A DNA stretch of 64,000 bases from Rhizobium subbaraonis (lineage in GTDB: Bacteria; Pseudomonadota; Alphaproteobacteria; Rhizobiales; Rhizobiaceae): positions 73,547-137,546 of the forward strand of contig NZ_OBQD01000016.1 of the NCBI RefSeq assembly GCF_900220975.1. Direction: 5' to 3'. Below the pieces are notes generated by a model. It did not search any database. It was not told the DNA's origin and saw only the letters and a list, made by a program, of their open reading frames with translations. Numbering within the stretch: the stretch's first letter is position 1; each line of letters begins with the position of its first letter. Positions 35,301-44,756 of this stretch are shown one piece after another. Both the position numbers and the translations under genes were made by a program.

Positions 35301-36239
35301 AATCATAACTTACGGGTTTGTATAGGTTTTTCGGCGCGGGTCACAATGGAGGACCGATTGCGTCGGCACAGCTGGCTAGAACCATCGAGCTAGGCGCTTT
35401 GATCAACCAGGCCTCGCCAGTTGAACGCCCTCCCCGCTCATACGCCGCCTTGATGCCGCTTTGTGCCCGCAACGCGCGGCACTTAGAAATTGGAGCTCTT
35501 ATCAGCGGCCCTGCTCCGGCTCGATCTTCTTGGCCGGCGGTGACTGCGTCTTGTGCGCTGTGTTGTTACACTAAACCGGACGCCGGCATCTCGAACCTGA
35601 AGGGTCCCGCCAGCAGCTTCTCGTCGGGTCTGTTCCAACTTTTGCCGCTGTCGGGGCCCGACGGCACGCGTGGTAGAAACAATGGTCCCCTGCTCCATGC
35701 CAGAAGTTGCTTAAGCGACGCGGAGTTCAAAGGTCACTCAAGTGGCGGCGGTGACATAGTATCGGGCATTGCCCGATGGGCTGGCAGACCCATGTCAAGG
35801 CCATCCGGCATTCGTTGGTATCAGAAGCATCTGATTGGAGAACCTCGGGAGTTCGGTCATACTCGGAGAGCGCAATTCCAACTGCAGATCCAATGCGCGA
35901 TGGCCTGCCAGATCGGACGCCTTCGGGTGGGCGTGGAACGCCAGGTGCAATATCTTTCCAGAGAGGGTTCGGCGTTCCTCATTGACGCGCCAATTCAAGC
36001 GGTGCTGAGAGATCGCGTCTTACCATCCAATCTCGCAATCGGTCGATCCGTTACCGCCCGTCTCGAAATCAATGACACGAACGCACAAAACTCTGATGGC
36101 TCAATCCTTGCTGACCGCTCGTCTGTCTTCTGTTCACAAGTCCAGATCGAGGAGCGATTGGTCCACCTCCCCAGAACGTGCGCCAGTCAGCGATGCGAGA
36201 GAAACTTCGAGATGCCGGGAAGGTCTCCTGAATGGGTGG

Positions 36240-37165
36240 ACAGTCGCAAGAAGCGTCGAGTAATTCGTCTACCGTCAAGATGGGGAGGGCGACCGTGCGA
36301 CTGCGAGTTGCCTGCGTGAAGTCCGAATATTTGATATTTACGATGACAGTCTTGCCGCTAATGTGGTTTGCCTCGCAATGGCTCCAAACCTTTTCCGGCG
36401 AGGGCCCTCAGTTCAGCCGACGCAAGACCGAGGTCGTCTATGTCCTCGATGAACGTATTTTCGGCACCAACAGATTTCCGAATCCTATCGGGGCGAACTT
36501 GCCGTTGGTCGATGCCCCGGGCAATGCCGTTTAAGTTCGGCCCCGACTTCCCGAATCAATTCCTTGGCTCTTCATGCGTTCTCCCGTCGCCGGACGAACA
36601 CCATTGAACTTCTTGTCAGGGAGGCCCTCGATTAAACCGGGCCCCTGTTTTGGGGCACTGACAGCCTGGCCATTTGGCTCATTCAAGTCGCTTGAGGAGT
36701 TTGTTGTAGGAATTGCCGGCTGATGCATTCAAACCAGTCATCGCGTTGATCTTGGCCCGGATCTCCAATGCGATGTCGGCAGCACTGTTCATCCCCTTCA
36801 AGTTTTCAGTGACATCGAGATAGGTCTCGTCGAGAGAGAGCGGTTCGATCAGAGGCATGTATTCGGCAAAGATCTTGTGGAATTGCCTGGAGACGGATTT
36901 GTAGACATCAAAACGTGGGGGCACAAAAATCAGGTCGGGGCATTTTCGCTTGGGAGTTATCGAGGCCATCACAGAATGAATACCGAATTTACGTGCTTCG
37001 TTGCTGGTCGTGGCAACCACGCCCCGTGCGGCGGAACCGCCAACGGGGAGCGGCCGCCCGCACCGCAACGGATGATCGCGCTGCTCAACGGACGCATAGA
37101 AGGCTACCATATCCACATAGATGATTTTGCGGATCGGCGAGGCGGTCCTCGTGCGCTTGGGCGTG
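36240..37165 (-). pseudogene. dinB: DNA polymerase IV (dinB), decayed
   Basis: The N-terminal part is open (37116 to 36679): VDMVAFYASVEQRDHPLRCG, VMASITPKRKCPDLIFVPPR and LSLDETYLDVTENLKG. The palm Asp normally found in DMDAFYASVEQ is Val here, removing a metal ligand. After GNSYNKLLKRLE the middle is lost. At 36540-36300 the C-terminal little-finger part reappears in pieces: ARGIDQRQVRPDRIRKSVGA, ENTFIEDIDDL and, after a frameshift, GKTVIVNIKYSDFTQATRSR. So the gene has a deletion, at least one frameshift and a lost catalytic residue. Confidence 0.88.
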
Positions 37166-37609
37166 CTCTCATGGATGAGCGAAACAAAAAGAGAGCATAG
37201 CGGCGGCTGCGAGAATATCCAAGCGTCATGCCGATCTCTGTTTCCGCGGGTGGCGCCGTTGGATGCCGAGTGACGAGGTAAGATTAGCTTCGGTCGATCT
37301 CATCACCGATCACAGCTCATTTGCCCAATGGAGGGTAGGGGAGGGGGCGCCCCTCTCGTTTCACTATGCAGGACATCGTTTGGATTTTGAACCGCACCCA
37401 AACATTGGGAGTTTTCCGGTTCAGATCAATCTGGCCGAAAGCGCATCGGGCACCTGACGCGCGCCGATCCCATCGGGCCGGTCGCGCAGTCTTGAATGGC
37501 TAAAAACACGGGAGCGCGCGCCTTCCCAGTAAACGCCCGCCCGCCGTGCGGTCTTGCGATCACCTATGGATAGCTGGTACAGCAGCGATAGACATCGAGG
37601 CATCATCCT
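37166..37609. other. Region upstream of the first SyrB-like gene
   Basis: No gene is supported. The short frame at 37263-37457 has no family resemblance. The promoter of the SyrB-like genes should lie in the last 100 bp, but no clear -35/-10 is visible. Confidence 0.4.
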
Positions 37610-38266
37610 GTGAAGAAAATCAACCGCAGCTTCACCGTCGAGTACAAGAACGCACGGCGTAGGTCGGAGCGCAAACCGGATTCGATATGGGGAGACCTCG
37701 ATTTGAAGTCAGTGGCTCGGCAGGCAAACGAAGCGGCATTTTCCTCAGCCCGTGAGCATAGTGACGCCTCCCGGGTGGACGAGCCTATCGGGCAGGACAG
37801 ATCGATAGAGCCGATGTTGACACCGGCGCTGCCGCAGCAGAACAATGCATCGGCGATAGAGGAGATCCATATGCCCGACGAAATAGAAACCGCGACGGAA
37901 ACCAATACGCAGGAGCCCGTCGTGACGATTGCTGCGCCGGTCAAACAGCGCAAGCCGCGAACAAAGAAGGCGGACGCAGATCAGTCGCAAAGGGCGGCCG
38001 TATCGGGCCGCACCGATGCGACAGAGGGCTGGGGCAAGCGCGGTCGCAAAGCCGGAACGATCGTGGCTGCAAGAACTCCAAGGAGCAAGCTTATCAAGAG
38101 CGAGAGCAATACCTCTGTTGCTTCACCGACCGCCCCGGTGGACGCGATCGACGACATGGCGGAGCTCCTGCGGCTCGAAGACGAAAACCGCAGCCTGCGC
38201 AGGCAGCTTTCCGAAAAGCTGAGGGCCGAAAATGCGGATCTGCGAAAGCGGCTCAATCTCGCTTGA
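37610..38266 (+). CDS. SyrB-like regulator 1
   Basis: 218 residues. It resembles SyrB-type proteins of rhizobia, known as regulators of sym-plasmid exopolysaccharide and nodulation genes: a basic low-complexity linker with Ala/Pro/Lys (KQRKPRTKKADADQSQRAAV, GWGKRGRKAGTIVAARTPRS) and a C-terminal coiled coil DDMAELLRLEDENRSLRRQL then SEKLRAENADLRKRLNLA. It may begin from an upstream start (GTG at 37610; VKKINRSFTVEYKN). A second, shorter relative follows 103 bp later. DNA binding by this family is not well established. Confidence 0.75.
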   Translation: MKKINRSFTVEYKNARRRSERKPDSIWGDLDLKSVARQANEAAFSSAREHSDASRVDEPIGQDRSIEPMLTPALPQQNNASAIEEIHMPDEIETATETNTQEPVVTIAAPVKQRKPRTKKADADQSQRAAVSGRTDATEGWGKRGRKAGTIVAARTPRSKLIKSESNTSVASPTAPVDAIDDMAELLRLEDENRSLRRQLSEKLRAENADLRKRLNLA

Positions 38267-38369
38267 CGGGCGAAGGCATCCTCTGCCAGCCGTGACGGTC
38301 ATCTCGGCGAGGTCACGGCGACCGCCCGGTTCGCGCTCGCTTTGTGTATGCGGGTAGAACACGAGGTTA

Positions 38370-38855
38370 ATGACAATGGCATCCTTATGGAATTTCGTCG
38401 CCCGTTTTACGTCAAGACGGCGCCAAGAGCCGCAACAGCGCCTGCAGGCTCCCGACGATGAGCAACAGGACGACGCAAGTCTGCTCGGTGCCAATGCGGT
38501 CTCTGACGACGGGGCGGCCGTGAGTGATCTGCCGCAAGCTGGGCTGATCGCGGGGGAGGCGGCGAAAGCGGTCGCCGCAGTCGACCTCGCGGTGGGACCC
38601 TGGGCGGCACAGGCTACGGATTTTGCTGCTCCTTCCGTGTCGTTTCACGACGATGTTGTCGCTGCAGAGCGAAGGCGAGGCAAGAACAAGACCGATGAAT
38701 CAGTCGCCCGACGCCAGCTTGCGAACGCTGTCACCGTAATCCCTCTGGCGATCACCCTCGATGACGAGATAAAGCTCTTGCGTAGCGAGCTTATCGGCAA
38801 ACTTCGGCTGCAGAACTCTCAACTCAAAACCATGCTGGAGCGTTTCAAATGCTAA
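38370..38855 (+). CDS. SyrB-like protein 2
   Basis: 161 residues. The C-terminal LDDEIKLLRSELIGKLRLQN then SQLKTMLERF is homologous to the end of the preceding protein (DDMAELLRLEDENRSLRRQL and ENADLRKRL), and RRGKNKTDESVARRQLANAV resembles the basic linker of SyrB. The N-terminus differs and carries a basic RFTSRRRQEPQQRLQ segment. It is most likely a diverged tandem duplicate. The start at 38370 follows a weak ribosome binding site, and 38376 (MASLWN) is an alternative. Confidence 0.65.
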   Translation: MTMASLWNFVARFTSRRRQEPQQRLQAPDDEQQDDASLLGANAVSDDGAAVSDLPQAGLIAGEAAKAVAAVDLAVGPWAAQATDFAAPSVSFHDDVVAAERRRGKNKTDESVARRQLANAVTVIPLAITLDDEIKLLRSELIGKLRLQNSQLKTMLERFKC

Positions 38856-39312
38856 CTCGCGCCCTGCGGTCATGCGGGGCCAACCGGTGACCGTACGGTC
38901 GCGTCACCTCAGATAACGATCCGGGCGCTCGGCGCTTTTCCCATGATTGCGAGGTGAGATCACCAAACCAGGTGCGCGGACAATGCTCCCCAGACTGCGT
39001 GCTGGGTTGGAGGACACAAGCCCGTTCAACTGCATTGCGCGTACGGTGATGGCGTGCAGGAGGATGGGCACCGACGCGACGATCATCCGGTAGATTCAGA
39101 AATTGGAGACGGAAGTAAAAAACGGAGTCGGAGGTACCGATATGCGTTCAGCGCCTCAAGAGTGAAGGTACCGTTGAAATGTCGCAGCGGACAGAATCTA
39201 GAATATTGAAAGGGAAAATCGAACAGGTAGCGACGTATGCCAATAGCAAAAGATCGGTGTCTGTTTGGACGCGTTCATTCATGCTTTTTCACATCATTTG
39301 GGGCCAATGCTT
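38856..39312. other. Intergenic stretch without a gene
   Basis: Nothing on either strand is supported. A short direct motif GGAG(A/T)CGGA(A/G)GTA occurs twice at about 39105-39135. The region may be decayed. Confidence 0.4.
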
Positions 39313-39594
39313 TCAACAACTTCGTAACTTTGGATAAATGCACTTCCCGTCGTTCAGCAGGGCAAGAATACTTTTCTGGCTGATAGGAACCGTTAGCACC
39401 TTTTCCACTATCATGACCGGCCACTCGATTTCCGGATCGGCTGTTATATCGTCACGCATCTCTAGCACGGCGCACTGAGCCTCCTCACGACTATCGAAGA
39501 AAATATCTGGTATGCCTGTTGGCTTCCAACGCTCCTCGGCTGGAGTACCCGCATTTGAGTACGTGTAGAAAGTAAAGACAGTGTCCTGTGCCAA
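39313..39594 (-). CDS. Small unknown protein
   Basis: 93 residues, MAQDTVFTFYTYSNAGTPAE onwards, with FFDSREEAQCAVLEMRDDIT in the middle and a basic end. Composition and codon use look natural, and TTAGGAGA before the ATG is a fair ribosome binding site. The family is not recognised. Confidence 0.55.
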   Translation of the reverse strand: MAQDTVFTFYTYSNAGTPAEERWKPTGIPDIFFDSREEAQCAVLEMRDDITADPEIEWPVMIVEKVLTVPISQKSILALLNDGKCIYPKLRSC

Positions 39595-39921
39595 CGGTTT
39601 CTCCTAAAGCAACCGCGGCGGTACGCCCCCGCCGTCCGATGCTCATTGACCCCCGGTGATCGGCGGATTCGAAACCGCATACCACGGCCCCATGGCCTTT
39701 AGTCCCGGAGAACCTATTGCATACGCCACAGGTCCCCCGACCGCAAAGGTCAAGGAGTCTGATGCCTTACGGGTGGCACCAACCGGGTATGAGGGGTTTC
39801 GACGCCCCGAAGCGGCGCGTACCGCTTCGTAGCGGAAGATATGCGATCCCGTTGAATTTGTCCTGATATTTTTCCGCTCGTGCGCGCTCATCGCGACACT
39901 CTTTGAGCATCAGGTACACTA
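39595..39921. other. Intergenic stretch before the IS630-type element
   Basis: Only a weak minus-strand frame (39643-39891, 82 codons) is present, with a Gly/Pro-rich end and no family resemblance, so it is not called. No other structure is seen. Confidence 0.4.
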
Positions 39922-40973
39922 GAGCGCATCCATTTTACTCGGGGTCATATCCGCATGATTTGAAGTAGTTTGCGCATTCTTGCTGCTCGAACAGTGTGAC
40001 GATCTGGCCGACCGTATTCCATAAGCCCTCGACCGTTCGCTCTGCTTTTGCGCGCAAGTCAGCTTTGAGCTTGGCGAACGCCTTCTCGATGGGGTTGAAG
40101 TCCGGGCTGTAGGGAGGAAGGTAGAGCAACCTGCATCCAGCACCTTCGATTGCGTGACGCACGCCCTGCGCCTTGTGTGCGGGTAGATTGTCCATGATGA
40201 CGATGTCGCCCGGTGCCAAGGTTGGAATGAGAACTTGCTGGACATAGGCCTGGAATGCGACCCCGTTCATCGCACCGTCGAGGACCATGGGTGCGGTCAT
40301 GCCGGATAGTCTGAGTGCACCGGTAAACGTCGTTGTCTTCCAATGGCCGTGCGGGACCGGTGAGCGGCATCGATCTCCGCAAGGGGCTCGCCCGCGAATC
40401 CGTGACATCTTCGTGCTCAGGCCTGTTTCATCGATGAAGACGAGCCGCGCCGGATCGAGATCGAGTTGGCCGTCGAACCAGTCCTGGCGACGCTTCAGGA
40501 GATCGAGACTCTCCTGCTCCAGTGCATGTGCGGTCTTTTTTTGAATGTCCAGCCGCGCTTTCGCAGCCAGACGTCAAGCGCGCTGCGACCGATGGAAACG
40601 GCTCTCTCCTCCTGCAATCGCAGGACCATCTCGTTGAGCGTGATATCCTTTGCCTCTTCGATCATGCCGATGATGAAGTCCTCGTGAGCATCGAGGCGTG
40701 AGCCAACGCGTCGGCCCTGCTTCACAGGTGTCAACCGACCCGCCCGTGCGCTGGCGATCCAAGCGATGGCTGTCGAAATGCCAATCCCAAATCGGGCCGC
40801 CGCTGATCGCGCCGACATGCCATCCCGTGACGCAGCCAGAACGCGGCTACGCAAATCATCGCTGAAAGCTCGGGTCATATTGCCTCCGACCAAATCACCA
40901 GTCGCAGCGATGGAATCAGAATTCGGCGACCAAGGGAATCCTCAACGCGATTCCGCGTTCAATGGACGTGCTC
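39922..40973 (-). mobile_element. IS630-family insertion sequence
   Basis: A 1,052-bp element flanked by TA at 39920-39921 and 40974-40975, the target duplication typical of IS630. The inverted ends read GAGCGCATCCATTTTACTCG (left) and GAGCACGTCCATTGAACGCG (right, minus strand). It carries one transposase read by frameshift and looks complete. Confidence 0.9.
39935..40878 (-). CDS. IS630-family transposase, joined by -1 frameshift
   Basis: OrfA starts at 40878 (MTRAFSDDLRSRVLAASRDG) with a helix-turn-helix; OrfB ends at 39935. They join at a run of seven A on the minus strand (40536-40542): before it the frame reads TFKK, after a -1 shift it continues TAHALEQESLDLLKRRQDWF. The total of 944 nt plus one re-read base is exactly 315 codons, so a single -1 slip gives a full 314-residue protein. 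The DDE motif is present: RLVFIDETGLSTKM, IVIMDNLPAHK and PYSPDFNPIEKAFAKLK. Many family members use this trick, so it is likely active, although a simple mutation cannot be excluded. Confidence 0.85.
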
Positions 40974-41492
40974 TAGCACCGAAGCGTGAGGGGAGGGGAG
41001 GCGACTAAGGACATGTAGCTGAGCCATGGGCTGTATTCACCTCAGCTTAGACGATCGGGCCACGAAAACTACACCATGCGGGATCAATCACCGCGCCCAG
41101 AACCAGGCAGTCCATTGTAGAGACCCTCGCCAAACTGCGTTGGATCGAGAACCAGGACTGACTTGGACTACAGATATTTTGGGCGGCTTTGACCGAGCTC
41201 CGGGCGCCTTGATCTTTCAACCCCTTTCCGCTGCGCGATCAAGCTTGCTCGTAGACGAATGAGGCCGGCTTAAGAGCCGGCCTGCCCCTTTGGGTGCCGC
41301 TTGCGAGCCGGCGGCGGCAAGGGAAGCTTCGCCGCGGCGGACAGGCGGCGCTTGTGGCTCACGATTTCCCAGCAACTGCCTCCGCGCCCTTGCCTCCGCA
41401 TGCTCTTCGCGGTCGCTAGATGGGGTCCCGCGAAATGTACGGGAAGGTATTTCGAGTGGAAAAGAGGGCGGCTGGAAAAGGCCGGAAAAAGA
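40974..41492. other. Leader region before the DUF3991/toprim gene
   Basis: About 500 bp with no supported gene. It is increasingly GC-rich, with a hairpin-prone block at 41262-41345 (GAGCCGGC words) of the same style as other leaders in this plasmid block. Long frames here are shadows or upstream extensions of the next gene. Confidence 0.45.
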
Positions 41493-42467
41493 ATGGAAAA
41501 GAAAGAAATCGAGGAACTGCGCAACCGTGTGCCATGCTCTGCCGTGCTGGAAAAGGCGGGCTTTTCCATTGATCTGAAGGAAAGCACCAGACGAGCGGTA
41601 AAATATCGCCGTGGCAGCGAAATCATCATCACGATTCACGACGGCCATGGTTGGTTCGACCCGCTTTCCGAAGCCAAGGGTGATGTATTCTCGCTCGTCG
41701 CCCATCTGGATGGTGGAGGGTTCAAGGCAGCACGCGATCGCGTTGCCGAGCTGATCGGCTATGTCCCGCAAGAAGCCGCCAGACGCACGCTTAGTCGCGC
41801 CCGAGGACCAAACCTTGCAATTGCCGAACGATGGGACCGCCAACGCAGACCGTGGCCGGGCTCGCAGACATGGGACTATCTCGCGAGGAACAGATTGCTG
41901 CCTCCCCATACACTCACAGCTGCCATATCGCAGAACCTTCTTCGGGAAGGCCCCTTTGGCAGTATGTGGGCGGCCCACACGAATGATGTTGGCGTCATTG
42001 CCGGTTGGGAGGAGCGCGGCCCGCAATGGAGAGGATTTTCGACCGGCGGGACCAAAATCCTGTTTCGCCTCGGCGGGTCTGCGGCTTCCAGGCTCTGTGT
42101 CACTGAAGCGGCGATCGATGCCATGAGCCTTGCTGCCTTCGAGGGTCTGCGTGATGGTACCCTCTATCTCAGTACCGGCGGGGGGTGGTCTCCGGCAACA
42201 GATGCGGCGCTGCGCGTACTTACCGGTTCTTCCGGCGTCCAGTTGGTCGCGGCAACTGACAATGACACGCAGGGCGACACGTTCGCCGATCGGCTTCGAA
42301 CCCTTGCCGAAGAAGCGGGCTGCGGCTGGCAGCGATTGCGGCCTCCTGCAGACGACTGGAACGAGGCTCTGCAAGAGGGGGAGGCGGAACGAAGAAAAAG
42401 AAGGGGGGAAAGGGAAGGCGTGCGGCATACGCGCCGGCCACATCAAGGGAAGCTTCGCCCGGCCTGA
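41493..42467 (+). CDS. DUF3991 and toprim domain protein
   Basis: 324 residues from the ATG at 41493 (MEKKEIEELRNRVPCSAVLE), favoured over an upstream extension because the family starts here. The DUF3991 part contains GWFDPLSEAKGDVFSLVAHL and WDYLARNRLLPPHTLTAAIS. The toprim part shows RLCVTEAAIDAMSLAAFEG (catalytic Glu) and LVAATDNDTQGDTFADRL (the Asp-Asn-Asp metal site). The arrangement is that of plasmid primase-like or relaxase-accessory proteins. The end is basic and runs into a GC-rich hairpin block. It opens the plasmid backbone block. Confidence 0.85.
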   Translation: MEKKEIEELRNRVPCSAVLEKAGFSIDLKESTRRAVKYRRGSEIIITIHDGHGWFDPLSEAKGDVFSLVAHLDGGGFKAARDRVAELIGYVPQEAARRTLSRARGPNLAIAERWDRQRRPWPGSQTWDYLARNRLLPPHTLTAAISQNLLREGPFGSMWAAHTNDVGVIAGWEERGPQWRGFSTGGTKILFRLGGSAASRLCVTEAAIDAMSLAAFEGLRDGTLYLSTGGGWSPATDAALRVLTGSSGVQLVAATDNDTQGDTFADRLRTLAEEAGCGWQRLRPPADDWNEALQEGEAERRKRRGEREGVRHTRRPHQGKLRPA

Positions 42468-42595
42468 AGCCGGCCCTTGACCCTGCCGATCGCGATGCCG
42501 GCGGCTGGGGAGGGGTGGTGAAGGACTGAAGAGGATGGTGAGGTCGAGAGGACAGCGCCGCGCATCGGTCCGGAACAACTCACAGGGAGCCGAAA

Positions 42596-43201
42596 ATGAA
42601 TACCTCACCCGCAATCCGCAAGGTCTATCAGGGGGTCGCCGACCGCCACCAGATGTTCCGCATGTTCGACCGCCACGCCCAGCGACCTGATCGTTGGAAT
42701 GGCGATGCAACATCGCTCTACAGCGGAGAATGGTTCGAGATCCGCGAGAACGAACACGATTACATGTTCGAGATCCTGCCACCCCTGTGGATCTGCGGGT
42801 CGATGTTCGCCATGCGCGAGTTTCTGACCGGATCGATCACCAGTGTCTTCTTCGCGCTGCGCATAGACGGAGCCATCCGCCACTTCCACGGCTATTGCGA
42901 TCTCTCTGATACCTCTTCAGTCGAGAACATGCGGCTTGCCATCACCGAGCGCGAAACCCGGCCGGTGCGTGCCATGACCCGGGATGAGCGCCTGAACCAT
43001 ATCTGGAGTAGCACGGCCGATGATTATCGCGGCTATGCCGGCGACCGTTGGCCATATGCCTTACGCGGCAAGAAAACGATCATCCTCTATGGTGGCGCGG
43101 CAGGCACCACGCTCAAGCTGCTGGAAGACCTGACCGACGACGAGATCGCCGCGAAACTGCCCGTGCATCTGCGCCACCTTCCCGTTTTCATCGCAGCGTG
43201 A
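42596..43201 (+). CDS. DUF1419 family protein
   Basis: 201 residues. The DUF1419 pattern is clear: RKVYQGVADRHQMFRMFDRH, LYSGEWFEIRENEHDYMFEI, LPPLWICGSMFAMREFLTG and HFHGYCDLSD, with a C-terminal DDEIAAKLPVHLRHLPV. The function of the family is unknown; it is common on Rhizobiales plasmids. The stop is 11 bp before the next start. A paralogous domain forms the end of the next gene. Confidence 0.8.
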   Translation: MNTSPAIRKVYQGVADRHQMFRMFDRHAQRPDRWNGDATSLYSGEWFEIRENEHDYMFEILPPLWICGSMFAMREFLTGSITSVFFALRIDGAIRHFHGYCDLSDTSSVENMRLAITERETRPVRAMTRDERLNHIWSSTADDYRGYAGDRWPYALRGKKTIILYGGAAGTTLKLLEDLTDDEIAAKLPVHLRHLPVFIAA

Positions 43202-43212
43202 GGGGGCGTGAC

Positions 43213-44241
43213 ATGGCAGACTACCGCACCGAGACTGTCGTGACGCCGGACATCCCGGCAAGCGACATGACACCGCTCGAGCGTCTGATGCTCTCTCTTG
43301 TTTTCGATGAAGAGGCGTGGAGCGACGGGACCTTCTTCAGCACCTGGAACAGTCCTAACGAACTGATCTCGCCACGCGAAGACGAACTGCGCGTGGCGCT
43401 TGAAGGCTCTCCTGGATCGGAAAGCCGGTTCAACGAGTATATCGCCAACCTGCTTGCGGCATTCGATGCCAAAGACGAGGCCGAGCGTGGCTTCTATATC
43501 GAGATCGACCTGACCACCAGCCAGGGTGGTTGGCCCGAGATCCTGCAGGATATTGTGCGGCGCTCCAATACCATCGAGGAAATCGTGGTCTGGGCGGCGT
43601 TTACCTGCTCGAAGATGTGCGCAGACGGCTTTGGCGGCAGTGTCATGCGCATTACCGGCACGGCAATCCAGTATTCCTCGACGACGGACCGGATCCACAC
43701 GGGGACGGCGTCTGCAACTGAAGTTCGAGCGCTGCTGTCGAGGCACGATACAGCACCCATGTCCCTGCGACGATTCACCGGTATCCTGCACGCTGGTGAG
43801 TGGTTCGAGCTGCAGGAGCCCGCGGCGCGCGCGATGGCCGGTTTGTTTCTCGCCAGTCTACGGCCCGGAGGTCTGACTGTTCTCCCCGGACGCCGTCCCG
43901 AACAGATCCGGTCCGTCCTCTTCAGCCTCGTGACCGGTGATGGCGAACGCTGGTTCCACGGTTTCGTCAGCGTCACCGATCCCGCCGTGACGCCTGAAAC
44001 CATGCGGGCGGCGATTGTTGCGCGCGAATCCGGCAAACCTGTCCTCGACATCCGCCAGGAAAAGCTCGAACGCATCTGGAATGCTGCGGGTGCAGACCGC
44101 GGCTATGCCGACGAGATCTGGCCGCCCGGCAATGAAGGCTTCAGGACCATCGTTATTCGCAGGCCCGGCTTCCGGCCTGTTCTCAAATTGCTCGCGCATC
44201 TTTGTGCCGAGGAGGTGCAGCAGCTGTTGCCCGAGGACTGA
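43213..44241 (+). CDS. Two-domain protein with DUF1419-like C-terminus
   Basis: 342 residues from the ATG at 43213. The N-terminal half (TPLERLMLSLVFDEEAWSDG, IDLTTSQGGWPEILQDIV) is shared with the next gene. The C-terminal half (FTGILHAGEWFELQEPAARA, RSVLFSLVTGDGERWFHGFV) is a diverged copy of the preceding DUF1419 protein. It is therefore a fusion of two modules found separately on either side. The function is unknown. Confidence 0.8.
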   Translation: MADYRTETVVTPDIPASDMTPLERLMLSLVFDEEAWSDGTFFSTWNSPNELISPREDELRVALEGSPGSESRFNEYIANLLAAFDAKDEAERGFYIEIDLTTSQGGWPEILQDIVRRSNTIEEIVVWAAFTCSKMCADGFGGSVMRITGTAIQYSSTTDRIHTGTASATEVRALLSRHDTAPMSLRRFTGILHAGEWFELQEPAARAMAGLFLASLRPGGLTVLPGRRPEQIRSVLFSLVTGDGERWFHGFVSVTDPAVTPETMRAAIVARESGKPVLDIRQEKLERIWNAAGADRGYADEIWPPGNEGFRTIVIRRPGFRPVLKLLAHLCAEEVQQLLPED

Positions 44242-44336
44242 CTGACACCAGCAACGCGGCGGTCAACAAACTTCATTTCGATCAGCTGGCCCGGAGCATC
44301 GCTTCGGGCCTGTCCGTTTCCAAAAAGGAGAGTTCC

Positions 44337-44756
44337 ATGGGCGACCTAGAAACCACCATTGTCATCGACCCGGCGATCCCACTTACCGATATCACCGAAC
44401 TTGAACGGCTGGTTCTCTCCAGCGTGTTCGATGCAGGTGAGGTGGACAACGCGCTGTTGCTCTATACCGACAGTGGCGCTGCCCTGACGTTCAGCCTGGC
44501 CGCGGGCGATCTATCGGTGGCCTATGAAACGTCTCGCCGCTCACCGAAGAGCGAGCTGAACCGGATCGTTGCCGAATGCTGGCGCGACCAGATCGATGGT
44601 CGGGACCGGATCGAAATCGATCTGCGACCAAGCTCCTGGGAGTTCATTCTACAGGACATTGTCGCACGCTCCGAAACGCTTTCGGAAGTCCGCGTACTCG
44701 AATGGTCCCGCATCCATCGCAGAGACCCGACAGTTTCGCTGCCTGCATCATGCTGA
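44337..44756 (+). CDS. Unknown protein, N-terminal module of a possibly frameshifted gene
   Basis: 139 residues, MGDLETTIVIDPAIPLTDIT and ELERLVLSSVFDAGEVDNAL, homologous to the first half of the gene before it. It ends shortly after the module at a TGA that overlaps the next ATG (ATGCTGA). Compared with the neighbour, similarity continues in the next frame (CIMLITAT against VMRITGTA), so a 1-bp frameshift near 44730 may have split one gene into two. A GGAG ribosome binding site lies before the ATG. Confidence 0.65.
   Translation: MGDLETTIVIDPAIPLTDITELERLVLSSVFDAGEVDNALLLYTDSGAALTFSLAAGDLSVAYETSRRSPKSELNRIVAECWRDQIDGRDRIEIDLRPSSWEFILQDIVARSETLSEVRVLEWSRIHRRDPTVSLPASC

Larger units (their letters stand above)
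34946..36239. other. Long stretch without a convincing gene
   Basis: About 1.3 kb downstream of the CoiA-like gene. The longest frame (35318-36319, plus) has no family resemblance and unnatural composition, so it is not accepted. The region contains the two parS-like palindromes and an AATTGATATCAATT palindrome at 35105-35118 followed by a T-run. It may be a decayed gene region. Confidence 0.5.

Noticed and set aside
35318..36319. 333-codon plus-strand frame
   Set aside because: Composition is unnatural, no family pattern is seen and it overlaps the decayed dinB end; treated as chance.
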